From NCBI GenBank assembly GCA_031277155.1, contig JAITMW010000133.1, positions 1 through 12,391 of the forward strand: a stretch of 12,391 nt of DNA, in the 5' to 3' direction. The number at the start of each line of letters is the position of its first letter. Within the stretch, counting starts at the first letter, position 1. The stretch is from Clostridiales bacterium. GTDB lineage: Bacteria > Bacillota > Clostridia > Lachnospirales > WRAX01. Shown in pieces: positions 11,936 to 12,391 of the stretch. A program made the translations under genes and the position numbers. A model generated the notes under the pieces. That model did no database searches. It was not told the DNA's origin and worked only from the letters and a program-made list of their open reading frames with translations.

Positions 11936-12391
11936 TTAAATTACCCCCTTTGTGGATGTTGCGCCGCCAGCGGCCGTCATCGCCTGTTTCAGCGCATGGC
12001 CCGCCGCCTTAAAAACAGCCTCGCATTTGTGATGCTCGTTTTTGCCGTAAAGCAGGTTGATATGCAGGGTTATGCCCGCGTTAAAGGCAAAGGCGCGGAA
12101 AAATTCCTCAAGCATTTCGTCTTTGACATCCGCATTAAACACGAGAAACGGGCGGCCCGAAATATCAATATCAACCTGGGCCAAACATTCATCCATTGGT
12201 ATGCGCGCAGAGCCATAACGGGCAATGCCCGCCTTGTCCCCCAGCTTTTCGGCAAGGGTGCGCCCCAGGACAATGCCAACATCCTCGATGGTGTGGTGGA
12301 TGTCGATATGCAAATCGCCTTTGGCGCGGATTTCCAGCCCAAGCCCGCTTCTAAAGGCGAAAAGCTCCAGCATATGGTCATAAAATCCAAC
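11936..12391 (-). CDS. hisB: Imidazoleglycerol-phosphate dehydratase (5' end outside window)
   Basis: The enzyme removes water from imidazole glycerol phosphate to give imidazole acetol phosphate, step 6 of histidine synthesis. The visible 151 residues enter at GFYDHMLELF and carry both metal-binding repeats of the family, HHTIED (visible residues 32-37) and EHHKCEA near 113, which coordinate two Mn ions per active site. About 45 residues are missing at the N-terminus compared with the usual length of about 195. It is the monofunctional form: after the second repeat the protein ends within about 30 residues (TSTKGVI). The stop TAA is followed without a gap by the GTG start of the HisA-HisF gene, and the ribosome binding site of that gene lies in the last codons of hisB. 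In most operons hisH stands between hisB and hisA; here it does not. Confidence 0.96.
   Translation of the reverse strand, partial: VGFYDHMLELFAFRSGLGLEIRAKGDLHIDIHHTIEDVGIVLGRTLAEKLGDKAGIARYGSARIPMDECLAQVDIDISGRPFLVFNADVKDEMLEEFFRAFAFNAGITLHINLLYGKNEHHKCEAVFKAAGHALKQAMTAAGGATSTKGVI

Noticed and set aside
1..12391. tRNA, rRNA, CRISPR, insertion sequence or phage features
   Set aside because: I saw no transposase or integrase motifs, no regularly spaced long repeats and no RNA gene signatures; the genes are mostly housekeeping or transport.

Overview
The window is a stretch of bacterial chromosome in which every supported gene lies on the minus strand, so the biology reads from right to left. 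AGGAGG-type ribosome binding sites, two close-to-consensus sigma-A promoters (TTGACA-17-TATAAT and TTGACG-17-TATAAT), a short lipoprotein, a BmrC/BmrD-type exporter, a PadR/HAAS pair and formate-tetrahydrofolate ligase together suggest a Firmicutes (Clostridia-like) genome of intermediate GC. No species can be named from the sequence alone.

Layout from right to left. (1) The end of a histidine operon: hisB (5' part outside the window), a gene in which hisA and hisF form one uninterrupted reading frame (478 aa), and hisIE, closed by an intrinsic terminator at 9845-9885. No hisH lies between hisB and hisA. (2) Immediately past that terminator a perfect consensus promoter drives a PadR-family repressor and a HAAS-domain membrane protein, overlapping by 4 nt. 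(3) A second strong promoter (8405-8433) drives a short leader ORF, two half-transporters of a heterodimeric ABC exporter (one with degenerate Walker B and switch residues, the other canonical), and a REC-GGDEF diguanylate cyclase. (4) A third promoter (3674-3702) drives folD, overlapped by 26 nt by a GNAT acetyltransferase resembling aminoglycoside 6'-N-acetyltransferases. (5) A small, lower-GC lipoprotein of unknown function. (6) fhs, running off the left edge; with FolD it interconverts formate, 10-formyl-, methenyl- and methylene-tetrahydrofolate.

The most unusual points are the linker-less HisA-HisF fusion, and two genes (hisIE and the first exporter subunit) whose conserved N-termini are not preceded by any ATG, GTG or TTG although each has a strong, correctly spaced ribosome binding site. 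The exporter is also preceded by a leader ORF with its own strong ribosome binding site, reminiscent of the BmrB leader peptide upstream of bmrCD in Bacillus subtilis. Single-base sequence errors could explain each of the three anomalies and should be excluded first. There are no tRNA, rRNA, CRISPR or insertion-sequence features that I can support.
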